From Spiroplasma ixodetis (GTDB lineage Bacteria > Bacillota_I > Bacilli_A > Mycoplasmatales > VBWQ01): a stretch of DNA of 64,000 nt. A program made the position numbers and the translations under genes. The first letter of the stretch is position 1. Every line of letters begins with the position of its first letter. The notes below the pieces were generated by a model. It saw nothing but the letters and a program-made list of their open reading frames with translations, was not told the DNA's origin and searched no databases. Of the stretch, positions 31,411 through 41,918 are shown one piece after another. The stretch spans positions 1,922,001 to 1,986,000 of the forward strand of contig NZ_AP026933.1 in NCBI RefSeq assembly GCF_027923845.1, read 5' to 3'.

Positions 31411-33161
31411 TATTTTATGAGACCTATACTATTAATTATATTGAAATTGTTTATTATATGGCAAATGTGAAGATACTTTTTTTTCACAGTAGCATTATTT
31501 TTACCCCTAATTACATTTTTATATGGATACAAGGCATAAAACAAAGCGTCATATGGGTGTTGGTACATATTTTTGTCTGGAATGTTAGTTTTTGTTTCGT
31601 CATAACGTAATTCTTCTAAACATTGAGTAGTTTTTGGTAAATCATTTTTATTTGCATAAAAGTTTCCATAACTCATAATATTTCTCATTCAAACTACTCT
31701 ATTAGTTAATCCTGCTTCTTGATTTAAATTTGAAGCATGTTTAATAGCAGTTTGTGTTATTAAAATAGTATTATGTTCATCTATTAATTTTTGATTTAAT
31801 CAATCAATGGCAGTTCTTGCTTTATCATCATAAAAATAAACTGTTTGTGCAAAATTTTCAAAATTATCCATTAATCCTAAAATTACATTAATATAAGCAC
31901 TAATTTTTTCATGTTCATTTATAAAGTCATTTGGTGTAACTACTAATTCACAAATAATATAAGCATCATAATAACCAGTATTATTATACTCTTTAAAACC
32001 AACTACCATAAATACAGTATGGTCTTTTGGCCCCGTAGCTCAATCAATACCAACACTATAAAAATCAAATTTATACATATCTTTTTCTTGATTATAAAAT
32101 TGTTTTAAATCATATTTTTGTCAATATTTTAATGTTTTTTGAAAAGGAAAAATGGTAGCATCACTATCTAAAAATTCAAAACCATAATAAACAGTATTAA
32201 ATTCATCAGGATTTTTCTTTTTTAATTCTAAAATTAATTTTTTAGTTACTGGTTCTAATTTATTTCAAAATGGCAATAAGGTAAATCTTAAAATAAATAA
32301 TCCTAAACCCGAAAATGCTTCGGTGTCTTCATAATAAATCTTACCAATTTTTTTCAAAGTATTTGTCACTTTATCACTTAATGGTAAATATGGCGTGCAA
32401 TAAAGCAAATAAAATGGATGATATTTATCATAAGGATTACAAGTAAAAGCAATAAAGTGATTTTTATAAAAATAACGAGTAATTTTTTGACCATAAGTTG
32501 AACTAAATATATTTCTATCCGTAAATGTTCAACTTCAGTCTTTAATTGGTTGATTTGATACTTTAATGCGATTACTACGAAACATTGATAATTTTAAACG
32601 TTCATAACGTTGAGTTAATTGTTTTTCGCTTAATGTTTCTTTTTCTTCTGCCATAATGATTTCATCGGTTCTCGAACATAAATAACTTGAACCACCAACC
32701 GCTTTACCAAAAATTTTATTTCCATTAGCATAACCAATAAAATCAATTTGTTGATTATTGGGAAAAATAATACATCCACCATCCTTAGTTATTTTTCACT
32801 TAATACCATGTGGATTGTTTACCCCTAAATGAATATCATAGTTATCTTCTAAATATTGACAAACATCCATTAAAGACCCAATGGTGGTTTCATTATGAGT
32901 ATTTTCATATCGTCTTACTTCTTGAACACTACTATCACTAAAATTACAACATATAAATAAATCAAATGCTAAACAGTTTCAAGTTTTTCTTGTTAATCGT
33001 GCGGTTGGTACAAAACGATAAAAACAGTTTGTTGTGAAAAATTCTGCTCATTCATCACCAACAAATTGTTTAAAAATATCTCAATTAAAACCATAATTAT
33101 TATCACTAAAATTAAGATTATATTTTTTATTTAATTGTGCATAACTAGTAATAAAAGCCAT
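31410..33161 (-). CDS. Terminase large subunit
   Basis: 583 residues under code 4, usual length for TerL, RBS AAGGAG. N-terminal ATPase: PTARLTRKTWNCLAFDLFI takes the place of the Walker A loop, keeping R-x-x-x-K-T but lacking the Gly residues; SYLCSRTDEIIMAEE supplies the Walker B acidic pair. C-terminal RNase H-like nuclease: FYSVGIDWATGPKDHTVFMV (first Asp pair), VYFYDDKARTAIDW and HPYDALFYALYPY (last Asp). TerL cuts and pumps phage DNA through the portal. It is on the strand opposite to the structural genes, between the 679-residue protein and the transposase; no small subunit is recognisable next to it. Confidence 0.8.
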
Positions 33162-33614
33162 TTTTACTCCTTATTTTTAAAAAAAATTAAAATTAAATTA
33201 TTAATAAACCAAATTTAGAAAGGAACATTAAAAATGTTAATACTACCATTCCCTAATCATTTTGATTGAGACAAACACGATTTTAATCAAGATGAATTAA
33301 GTTTAAAGCAAACAGAAGAATTATTTGCAAAAATAGATGAGCAATTATGAAATGAATGTAATAAATCTGAATATAAATCATATAGATTTAGACAACGAAA
33401 ATTAAAAACAAAAAAAGGTTTATTAACTTATAAACGACGTATTTGTGCACATTATAACACAAAAACCCAAAAAATTGAATACGTATCGTTATTAGATAAC
33501 TATCTTGGTATTAAAAAATATAGCAAACTTGCACCAAATGTTATTAAACAAATTTTAAAATATTTTGCTGATGATAAAAAGTATCGTGATGTTTGTGATA
33601 CTTTTATTGAAGAT

Positions 33615-34555
33615 CGAACTTCTCCCCACATGTACTTGTGGAGGAAACAATGAAATTGAATGAGTTCAATAATACTTTTCAAACTGAAAAACAATGTCTT
33701 GCATATATAGCAAGTTTGAAACAAATCAAATGTAGTAGGTGTTCTAGTTTTAATTTGAATACTTCTAATTTAAGAAGAATGAGATGTTTGAAATGTCATC
33801 AAACATTCAGTATTCTCACGGGCACTATATTTTCAAAGTCACAAACACCTTTAATATCTTGGTTTTATCTCATTTTTAGATGAATAAACACCAAACATGG
33901 AATTCCATCAACTGATGTTGCAAAAGAATTGGGAGTGACCTTGAAAACAGCTTGAAGAATGGGTCATAAAATCCGAAGTGCCATTGCTAAACAAAAACCT
34001 CAATTCATTGTTGAAGGCATAGTGCAAATGGATGAAATGTATCTTTCACATATGGGGTTTAAAAAACAAGGAAGATCCTTGTTGAATAAAACCTTGATTG
34101 TTGGTATTTATGAAAAAACAACCAACAATCTGATTGTGAAAGTATTGAAAAACGCAAACAGTAAAAATCTTTTGCAGTTTGCAATAAACCACATTTCTTC
34201 AAAGTGTGTTGTACATACTGATTTTTGAAAAGGATATCGCGATTTGAAATCGGTTTTCACTAAGCATGAAACAGTTAACCATCAAGATGGCTATGTTTCA
34301 AAAACTGGTGTAAATACCAACCAAATTGAGTCAGTATGAAAACATATACGAAGAACATTTAAAACACATATCAAAGTTGCAAAACATCATATTCATTTAT
34401 ATGCAAAAGAAGCTGCATATAAATTCAATAACATACCTAGTTTTGAAACTGTAATGCTATGTTTTATTTAAAAATGTGGGGAGAAGTTCGTAGATAGGCT
34501 TTTCTCAGCATTTATGTGATAAGATTTAAAAATAGTACATAAAGGTAGAAAAGCC
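33615..34555 (+). mobile_element. IS1595-like subtype A element (A6)
   Basis: 941 bp with 8-bp duplication TTGAAGAT; right end reads GGTAGAAAAGCC, one change from the other copies. Interrupts the prophage transposase near its codon 127. Confidence 0.9.
33650..34471 (+). CDS. IS1595-family transposase (subtype A), intact
   Basis: 273 residues, identical to the copy at 18651 except YEKTTNN for YQKTTNN near residue 160. All catalytic blocks present. Confidence 0.85.
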
Positions 34556-35077
34556 TTGAAGATTTAATAAGTAATAGTACAGTTTGTAGAACATACCAAA
34601 AATTTGAATTACCAAAAGCTAATATTCCTAAAATTGTATTACAACCAAATCAAACATTATATATAAATATTGATGATGGACATCGAAAATTTAAGTTTAA
34701 TGAAAAACACAATACTAAAAATTGCAAAAAATGTTCGATGAGATTATTAGTATTTTGTACTGGTAAAAAGAAAAATGGAAAATTAATTAATAAAAGAGCT
34801 GCGTGTAAAATAAGAGTATCAAAAACAGAAATTGGTGCTGAAAAAACAGCAAAATTAATTCAAACATATGGTAATTTATATTTTGAAAATTTTGACCAAG
34901 CAAATTTAATAGTTTGTGGAGATAGTGCAAAATGAATTAGAAAAACTGCTACAATTTTAAATACTAAATTTATTTTAGATAAATTTCATGCTTTTCATGT
35001 TTTATTTCTTGGTATCATGGCAGGAAGAAGAAAAAATAAAATTGCTAAATTACACTATCAAAATGCAATAAATTTAT

Positions 35078-36016
35078 CGGACTTCTCCCCACATGTACTT
35101 GTGGAGGGAATAATGAAACTGAATGAATTCAACAATGCTTTTCAAACTGAACAGCAATGTCTTGCATATATAGCAAATTTGAAAGAAAACAAATGTATTA
35201 GGTGTTTTAGTTTTAATTTGAATACTTCTGATTTAAAAAGAATGAGATGTTTAAAATGTAATCAAACATTTAGCATTCTCACAGGCACCATATTTTCAAG
35301 GTCACAAACATCTTTAACATCTTGGTTTTATCTTATCTTTAGATGAATAAACACCAAACATGGAATTCCATCAACAGATATTGCAAAAGAATTGGGAGTG
35401 ACTTTGAAAACTGCTTGAAGAATGACTCATAAAATCAGAACACGTATTGCAAAACAAAAACCTCAATTTATTGTTGAAGGTACAGTGCAAATTGATGAAA
35501 TGTATCTTTCACATATGGGTTTTAAAAAACAAGGAAGATCCTTGGTGAATAAAACCTTGATTGTTGGCATTTATCAAAAAACAACCAATAATTTAATTGT
35601 GAAAGTATTGAAAAACGCAAAGAGTAAAAATCTTTTGCAGTTTGCAAAAAACCACATTTCTTCAAAATGTCTTGTATATACTGATTCTTGAAAAGGATAT
35701 TGCGATTTTAAATCAGTTTTCACTAAGCATGAAACAGTTAACCATCAAGATGGCTATGTTTCAAAAATTGGTGTAAATACCAACCAAATTGAATCAGTTT
35801 GAAAACATATAAGAAGAACATTTAAAACACATATCAAAGTTGCAAAACATCATGTTCATTTATATGCTAAAGAAGCTGCATATAAATTCAACAAGATACC
35901 TAGTTTTGAAACTGTAATGCTATGTTTGATTTAAAAATGTGGGGAGAAGTCCGTAGATAGGCTTTTCTCAGCATTTATGTGATAAAATTAAAATAGTACA
36001 TAAAGGGAGAAAAGCC
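35078..36016 (+). mobile_element. IS1595-like subtype B element (B7)
   Basis: 939 bp, 8-bp duplication AAATTTAT. Second insertion in the prophage transposase gene. Confidence 0.9.
35113..35934 (+). CDS. IS1595-family transposase (subtype B), intact
   Basis: 273 residues, the same protein as at 1410-2231 with complete zinc ribbon and DDE blocks. Confidence 0.85.
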
Positions 36017-36331
36017 AAATTTATTTTCCAAAGGTCAATATTATGAATTAATTGATTTTTTAGAATCATTAACTTTACAATATAAAAAATTAAAAGTTGG
36101 TTATTTTATTAATGCCAAAGATGGTGTATTAAACCAAGCATTAGTTGAAAATATTGGTTGTTTTACTGAAACGAATATTAAACAAATTTTAAAGCATATG
36201 ATTGGTGATAGAACTTATAACATTGATATGTATACAAAAATGGTTAATTTTAAATGCTACCAAATTAATACTGCCATCCAGTTATTATAAATTAAAATTA
36301 AAATTTTAAAAAAATGAAAAATAAAATAAAA

Positions 36332-36354
36332 CTTATTAAATGTGTTTTAATAAG
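36332..36354 (+). terminator. Hairpin after prophage transposase
   Basis: CTTATTAAA / TTTAATAAG stem followed by AATTTTTG, 41 bp after the stop codon; counterpart of 697-720. Confidence 0.6.
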
Positions 36355-36441
36355 AATTTTTGAATTATAAAAGTAAGCATTATTGTTGACTAATATTTTT
36401 CAAGTGTTAAAATTAACATACAATTGCATATTTAAGTCAAA

Positions 36442-36454
36442 ATTATTCTCGTCT
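36442..36454 (-). repeat. Right subterminal transposase-site candidate
   Basis: Exact inverted copy of 15100-15112, 55 bp from the right end; conserved in the other prophage copy at 808-820. Confidence 0.6.
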
Positions 36455-36484
36455 AACTTTATAATTTTAAGACAAATTTGAATA

Positions 36485-36509
36485 TTATTGACAACATCGG
36501 CACGCTCCC
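36485..36509 (-). repeat. Right terminal inverted repeat of prophage
   Basis: Reads GGGAGCGTGCCGATGTTGTC inward from 36509; pairs with 15011-15035. In the first copy (851-875) the position equivalent to 36501 is T in place of C. Confidence 0.8.
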
Positions 36510-36517
36510 TTTTAAAT
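36510..36517 (+). repeat. Right target-site duplication of prophage
   Basis: TTTTAAAT, identical to 15003-15010. Confidence 0.8.
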
Positions 36518-36671
36518 TTTAAATATACAATAAAATACACTTATTAATTTAATATATATATATATATTCATTAGTAATTTTTTGTATATGTATTGCAAAA
36601 ATATAAAAAAAGGTTTTAAATGTTAACTATGAGAGAGAAAAAAGAATATTTTAAGTTAAGGAGAATACTGA

Positions 36672-36950
36672 ATGCAAAGTAAGTCTGCTATTAATATATA
36701 TTCAAAAATTAATAAATTAAAAATAGTTTTATTACTTGCTAAAATTTTTATCAGAAATGGTATTGGAGTATTTTATATTAAAAAGTTTGTTGTAACGAGT
36801 ATTATCCAAGATAAAAAAATATGTTCTTACTTAATCAATCAAATTTTGAAAGAATGGAATTCTAAAAAAGAATATATTATTTCACTAGAAAAATATTTAA
36901 AACAACTTTCAGTTCAACAATTTATTAACAAAATAATTACTTGCTGTTAA
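36672..36950 (+). CDS. Hypothetical protein, 92 residues
   Basis: Basic, hydrophobic protein starting MQSKSAINIYSKINKLKIVL with LLLAKIFIRNGIGVFYIKKF and a Cys-Cys end. RBS AAGGAG spaced well before the ATG. It contains no TGA-encoded Trp and no motif I know. It could be real or a decayed remnant. The next 150 bp (36951-37102) hold no supported gene, only a short frame with SCGQSVAHIVYQC that may be gene debris, and the RBS GAAAGGAAG of the OTC-like gene. Confidence 0.4.
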   Translation: MQSKSAINIYSKINKLKIVLLLAKIFIRNGIGVFYIKKFVVTSIIQDKKICSYLINQILKEWNSKKEYIISLEKYLKQLSVQQFINKIITCC

Positions 36951-37102
36951 TAAATTTGAGTTAAAAATTAAATATAATAATACATATCCATGTTTATGAA
37001 ATTACTAATTCTGAATTGTCATGTGGCCAGAGTGTTGCCCATATTGTATATCAATGTTAAATTAAATAAAGATATTAGGAACTGAAAGGAAGAAAACATA
37101 TC

Positions 37103-38107
37103 ATGGCTATTAATTTAAAAGGCAGAAATTTTATTTGTTTATTAGATTTTACTTCAGAAGAAATTTATTACTTATTAGAATTAGCTGCTACTTTAAAAAT
37201 TGCAAAACAAAAAGGAATAGAAAAACAGCCGTTAAAAGGCTATAGTGTTGCTTTATTATATCGAAAAGATTCATTACGAACAAGAAGCGCGTTTGAAGTT
37301 GCTGCTTGTGATTTAGGAATGCATTCAACATATTTTGATCCAACTAGTAGTAAATTAGGAATTAAAGAATCAATTGTTGATACCGCTAAATTTCTTGGTA
37401 GAATTTATAATGGTATTCAATTTCGTGGATATAAACAAATTGATGTTGAAGAATTAGCTGAAAATGCCGGTGTTCCAATATGAAATGGCTTAACTGATTT
37501 ATATCATCCAACACAAATGCTAGCCGATATTATGACAATTCAAGAGTGTAAAAAAAATAAAGATGTTAAAGGTATTAAATTTGTTTATTTTGGAGATGCT
37601 CGTTTTAATATGGCTAATAGTTATATGATTATTAGTGCAAAATTAGGAATGAATTTAGTAATCTGTGCTAATAAAAATTTATGACCATATCCTCAACTAT
37701 TAAAACAATGTCAAGAAATTGCTCAAGAAACGGGTGGCTCTATTATTTTAACAGAAGATTATAAAACAGCAAGTAAAGATGCTGACGTAGTTGCTACTGA
37801 TGTTTGAACATCTGTATCTGAAGATAAAGTTTTATTAAAACAACGAATTAAAGAATTAATGCCATATCAAGTTAATAATGAAAAAATGAAAATTGCAAAA
37901 TCAGATGTTATATTTTTACATTCTTTACCAAGTTTTCATGATGGTAATACACAAATTACTCAAGATATTGTTAAACAATATGGTGGAACAGGTGAATTAG
38001 AAGTTACTGATGAAGTATTTCGATCTTCTGCATCAAAGGTATTTCAACAATCAGAAAATTGTTTACATACTATTAAAGCTGTAATGTTAGCAACTTTGAA
38101 AGGATAA
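37103..38107 (+). CDS. Ornithine carbamoyltransferase-like protein, motifs altered
   Basis: 334 residues, the usual OTC length, RBS GAAAGGAAG. Begins [22 protein letters not shown] like ArcB/ArgF. The carbamoyl-phosphate loop normally S-T-R-T-R reads [13 protein letters not shown] (Thr to Leu), [19 protein letters not shown] keeps the HPTQ motif, and the ornithine-side motif HCLP reads HSLPSFHDG (catalytic Cys to Ser). ATDVWTSVSED retains the D-x-W-x-S segment though the usual SMG is lost. In Spiroplasma an arcB product would form carbamoyl phosphate from citrulline in the arginine dihydrolase pathway; no arcA or arcC is next to it here. Both key substitutions suggest reduced, lost or altered activity. 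Fold assignment is secure, activity is not. Confidence 0.75.
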
Positions 38108-38446
38108 TATATGAGATTATATTAAAAATGAAAAGAAGTTTTAATTATTTTTTTATTTGCTGAATTATACTTGTAAGAACCTGTTTAGAATCTTTTAGAA
38201 AATAAGGTAAAATTATTATATATTTTAAAATAAGAGGTATATATGCATAAAAATTATCCAAGTCATGTTACTAAAGAACAATTTGAGAACATAAAATCAA
38301 CTTTAGAAAACAGCAAAAAGAAAACAAAACCAAGAAATTTAGATTTATATGAAGTGTTTTGTGCAGTTTTATATGTATTAAAAAGTGGTTGTCAATGAAG
38401 AATGTTACCAAAAAATTTTCCAAAATGACAAACTGTATATTATTAT

Positions 38447-39387
38447 GGCTTTTCTCCCTTTATGTACTATTTTTAAATCTTATCACATAAATGCTGAGAA
38501 AAGCCTATCTACGAACTTCTCCCCACATTTTTAAATAAAACATAGCATTACAGTTTCAAAACTAGGTATGTTATTGAATTTATATGCAGCTTCTTTTGCA
38601 TATAAATGAATATGATGTTTTGCAACTTTGATATGTGTTTTAAATGTTCTTCGTATATGTTTTCATACTGACTCAATTTGGTTGGTATTTACACCAGTTT
38701 TTGAAACATAGCCATCTTGATGGTTAACTGTTTCATGCTTAGTGAAAACCGATTTCAAATCGCGATATCCTTTTCAAAAATCAGTATGTACAACACACTT
38801 TGAAGAAATGTGGTTTATTGCAAACTGCAAAAGATTTTTACTGTTTGCGTTTTTCAATACTTTCACAATCAGATTGTTGGTTGTTTTTTCATAAATACCA
38901 ACAATCAAGGTTTTATTCAACAAGGATCTTCCTTGTTTTTTAAACCCCATATGTGAAAGATACATTTCATCCATTTGCACTATGCCTTCAACAATGAATT
39001 GAGGTTTTTGTTTAGCAATGGCACTTCGGATTTTATGACCCATTCTTCAAGCTGTTTTCAAGGTCACTCCCAATTCTTTTGCAACATCAGTTGATGGAAT
39101 TCCATGTTTGGTGTTTATTCATCTAAAAATGAGATAAAACCAAGATATTAAAGGTGTTTGTGACTTTGAAAATATAGTGCCCGTGAGAATACTGAATGTT
39201 TGATGACATTTCAAACATCTCATTCTTCTTAAATTAGAAGTATTCAAATTAAAACTAGAACACCTACTACATTTGATTTGTTTCAAACTTGCTATATATG
39301 CAAGACATTGTTTTTCAGTTTGAAAAGTATTATTGAACTCATTCAATTTCATTGTTTCCTCCACAAGTACATGTGGGGAGAAGTTCG
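38447..39387 (-). mobile_element. IS1595-like subtype A element (A8)
   Basis: 941 bp, 8-bp duplication ATTATTAT on both sides. Confidence 0.9.
38531..39352 (-). CDS. IS1595-family transposase (subtype A), intact
   Basis: 273 residues with YEKTTNN variant, otherwise as 18651-19472; zinc ribbon and DDE blocks intact. Confidence 0.85.
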
Positions 39388-40962
39388 ATTATTATTTCCA
39401 AATTTGAAGTAAAAACAATGATAAAGAACCTAGTGTATTGCAATTAATTTTAAAAAAAATTAGTTAAAAAGATTCGTATTAAGAATCATCGAAAAGAAAA
39501 AACTAGTTTTTGTATAATTGATTCGCAAAGTGTTAAAAATACAGATACTACTGAAAATAAAGGTTATGATGCTGGTAAAAAGATTTCAGGAATAAAACGT
39601 CATATTGCAGTTGATACGCAAGGTTTACCACATGCAATTTACATAACTACAGCAGAAAAAACAGATCGTAATAGTGCTATCATAATGATTAAAAGTGAAA
39701 AAGAAAATCTTTCTACAGTTCAAAAAATAATAGTAGATGCTGGCTATACTGGTGAAAAATTTGCTTCTGCAATCAAAACAATCATAAATGCAAATGTTGA
39801 AGTTGTAAAACGTAATGAATTACATTCTTTTGTAGTACTACCAAAAAGATGAGTTGTAGAACGAAGCTTTGCATGATTAGAAAAATGCAGAAGATTATGA
39901 AAAAATTGTGAAAGAAAACTAAATACTAGTTTACAAATGGTTGTTCTGTCCTTTATTTCAATTTTATTAAAAAGATTCTAAACAGGTTCTAAGTGCAAGT
40001 AAATAAAATTGCAAAAAATTCTCATATAAAAATTTCATAATGCTAAATTTAGTTTAGAAAAAGTAAGGAGTTTTTATATGAGTTATAAACATATTGGGAT
40101 AGATGAAAGAATTTATATTGAGAATCAATTGAAATTTAAAGTTAAAATTAGTGAAATAGCTAAAAATCTTAATCGAAGTATTAGTACTATTATTCGAGAA
40201 GTTAATAGAAATAAAGATAATGATCATTATTTTTCATTAATTGCACAAAATAAAGCTGTAAATAGAAAAAAATCACATATTATTTTTCATAAGTTTAAAT
40301 ATAAAGATTTAGTCAAATATATACAACAAAAACTATTATTGGGCTGATCACCTGAACAAATTTATGGCAGAATTAAAAATTTTCATAAACAATGAGCTAT
40401 CAGCTTTAAAACAATTTACAATTGAATTTATTCTGGATTATTTGATAAAGTTACTAGTAAAAATTTAAGAAGAAAAGGTAAAAAACGAAGATCTCAAGAA
40501 AATTGTGGTAAATTTAATGGTAAATCAATTAAAGAACGAGATAATAATGTTAATGATCGCATAACTCTTGGTCATTGAGAAGGAGATACTATAGTATCAT
40601 CAAGAGGTAAAAGTAAATCATGTTTAATAACTTTAGTTGAAAGAGTATCACGATTTACTTTAGCAATGTTAGTTAAAAACAAAACTACTAAAGTTATTAA
40701 TAAAAATATCATTCATTATTTATCAATTCTTCCTAAAAATATTGTTAAAACTATTACTTTTGATCGTGGTAAAGAATTTGCAAATTGACAACAACTTGAA
40801 AAAAAGTTAGATGTGAAAATTTATTTTGCAAATCCATATTCACCTTGACAAAGAGGTACTAATGAAAATACTAATGGTTTAATTAGAGAAAAATTTCCTA
40901 AAAAATTTATTGGAAATGTTTAGTAATCTGTGTAACTTACAAAAATAACTATGTTTAATTAA

Positions 40963-41903
40963 GGCTTTTCTCCCTTTATGTACTATTTTTAAATCTTATC
41001 ACATAAATGCTGAGAAAAGCCTATCTACGAACTTCTCCCCACATTTTTAAATAAAACATAGCATTACAGTTTCAAAACTAGGTATGTTATTGAATTTATA
41101 TGCAGCTTCTTTTGCATATAAATGAATATGATGTTTTGCAACTTTGATATGTGTTTTAAATGTTCTTCGTATATGTTTTCATACTGACTCAATTTGGTTG
41201 GTATTTACACCAGTTTTTGAAACATAGCCATCTTGATGGTTAACTGTTTCATGCTTAGTGAAAACCGATTTCAAATCGCGATATCCTTTTCAAAAATCAG
41301 TATGTACAACACACTTTGAAGAAATGTGGTTTATTGCAAACTGCAAAAGATTTTTACTGTTTGCGTTTTTCAATACTTTCACAATCAGATTGTTGGTTGT
41401 TTTTTCATAAATACCAACAATCAAGGTTTTATTCAACAAGGATCTTCCTTGTTTTTTAAACCCCATATGTGAAAGATACATTTCATCCATTTGCACTATG
41501 CCTTCAACAATGAATTGAGGTTTTTGTTTAGCAATGGCACTTCGGATTTTATGACCCATTCTTCAAGCTGTTTTCAAGGTCACTCCCAATTCTTTTGCAA
41601 CATCAGTTGATGGAATTCCATGTTTGGTGTTTATTCATCTAAAAATGAGATAAAACCAAGATATTAAAGGTGTTTGTGACTTTGAAAATATAGTGCCCGT
41701 GAGAATACTGAATGTTTGATGACATTTCAAACATCTCATTCTTCTTAAATTAGAAGTATTCAAATTAAAACTAGAACACCTACTACATTTGATTTGTTTC
41801 AAACTTGCTATATATGCAAGACATTGTTTTTCAGTTTGAAAAGTATTATTGAACTCATTCAATTTCATTGTTTCCTCCACAAGTACATGTGGGGAGAAGT
41901 TCG
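40963..41903 (-). mobile_element. IS1595-like subtype A element (A9), with 51 bp of IS256 end attached
   Basis: 941-bp element whose immediate flanks do not match (TTAATTAA left, AAAATTTA right). To its left lie 51 bp (40912-40962) identical to the outer end of the IS256-like element, from GGAAATGTTTAG to TTTAATTAA. The pair together is flanked by AAAATTTATT on both sides, so the 51 bp and the element appear to have moved as a unit. Confidence 0.75.
41047..41868 (-). CDS. IS1595-family transposase (subtype A), intact
   Basis: 273 residues, same protein as 38531-39352. Confidence 0.85.
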
Positions 41904-41918
41904 AAAATTTATTTTTTC

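Larger units (their letters stand above)
33234..36290 (+). pseudogene. Mbov_0401/UPF0236-type transposase, interrupted by two IS
   Basis: Excising 33615-34555 (duplication TTGAAGAT) and 35078-36016 (duplication AAATTTAT) restores one 386-residue frame from ATG 33234 (RBS GAAAGGAAC) to TAA 36288-36290. It starts MLILPFPNHFDWDKHDFNQD, has basic SYRFRQRKLKTKKGLLTYKR, TLYINIDDGHRKFKF (probable first acidic cluster), NCKKC, LIVCGDSAKWIRKTAT (second) and a long C-terminal helical part. The family, related to ISLre2, supplies the transposase of mycoplasma ICEs. It should act on the GGGAGCG ends. This copy is inactive; the copy at 1-655 lacks the IS. Confidence 0.75.
15011..36509 (+). mobile_element. 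Transposable tailed prophage with DDE transposase, copy 2
   Basis: Bounded by imperfect terminal inverted repeats (GGGAGCGTGGCGAAG at the left, GGGAGCGTGCCGATG read inward from the right) and by a perfect 8-bp direct repeat TTTTAAAT (15003-15010, 36510-36517). Contents in order: a structured leader, small Zn-ribbon and helical proteins, RuvC-like nuclease, OB-like protein, membrane proteins, scaffold, capsid, tail fibre, portal, a 679-residue protein, reverse-strand cargo gene and terminase, then the transposase. Five IS insertions (18616, 25048, 28825, 33615, 35078) interrupt it; deleting each with one target duplication restores all frames and leaves about 16.4 kb. No serine or tyrosine integrase is present. 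Confidence 0.85.
38243..39981 (+). pseudogene. IS5-family transposase in two frames, interrupted by IS1595
   Basis: After removing 38447-39387 and ATTATTAT the gene is 790 nt: ORF1 (MHKNYPSHVTKEQFENIKST ... LQLILKKIS) ends just after an 8-A run at 39453, and ORF2 (KKIRIKNHRKEKTSF, IIDSQSVKNTD, VDAGYTGEKF, WVVERSFAWLEK) continues in the +1 frame. The A8 run and the offset are kept in copy D1, which supports programmed frameshifting, known for this IS5 subgroup. Confidence 0.75.
38177..39989 (+). mobile_element. IS5-like (IS427/IS1031-type) element D2
   Basis: Terminal repeat GAACCTGTTTAGAATCTTTT at both ends, TAA duplication (38174-38176, 39990-39992). An IS1595-like element (A8) interrupts its transposase. 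Confidence 0.85.

Noticed and set aside
33500-33724. Minus-strand frame MFQTCYICKTLFF, also at 44461
   Set aside because: Antisense of the IS1595-like left end; recurs wherever that end occurs.
15011-36509. Interpretation as an integrative conjugative element
   Set aside because: The transposase is ICE-type, but there are no TraE/TraG-like conjugation ATPases, while scaffold, capsid, portal-like and terminase genes are present.
15011-36509. Interpretation as an SpV1-type filamentous plectrovirus
   Set aside because: Terminase and portal/scaffold-type genes and the size do not fit filamentous phages of Spiroplasma.
36549-36570. (TA)n run beside the prophage
   Set aside because: Simple AT repeat, common at this base composition; no function supported.
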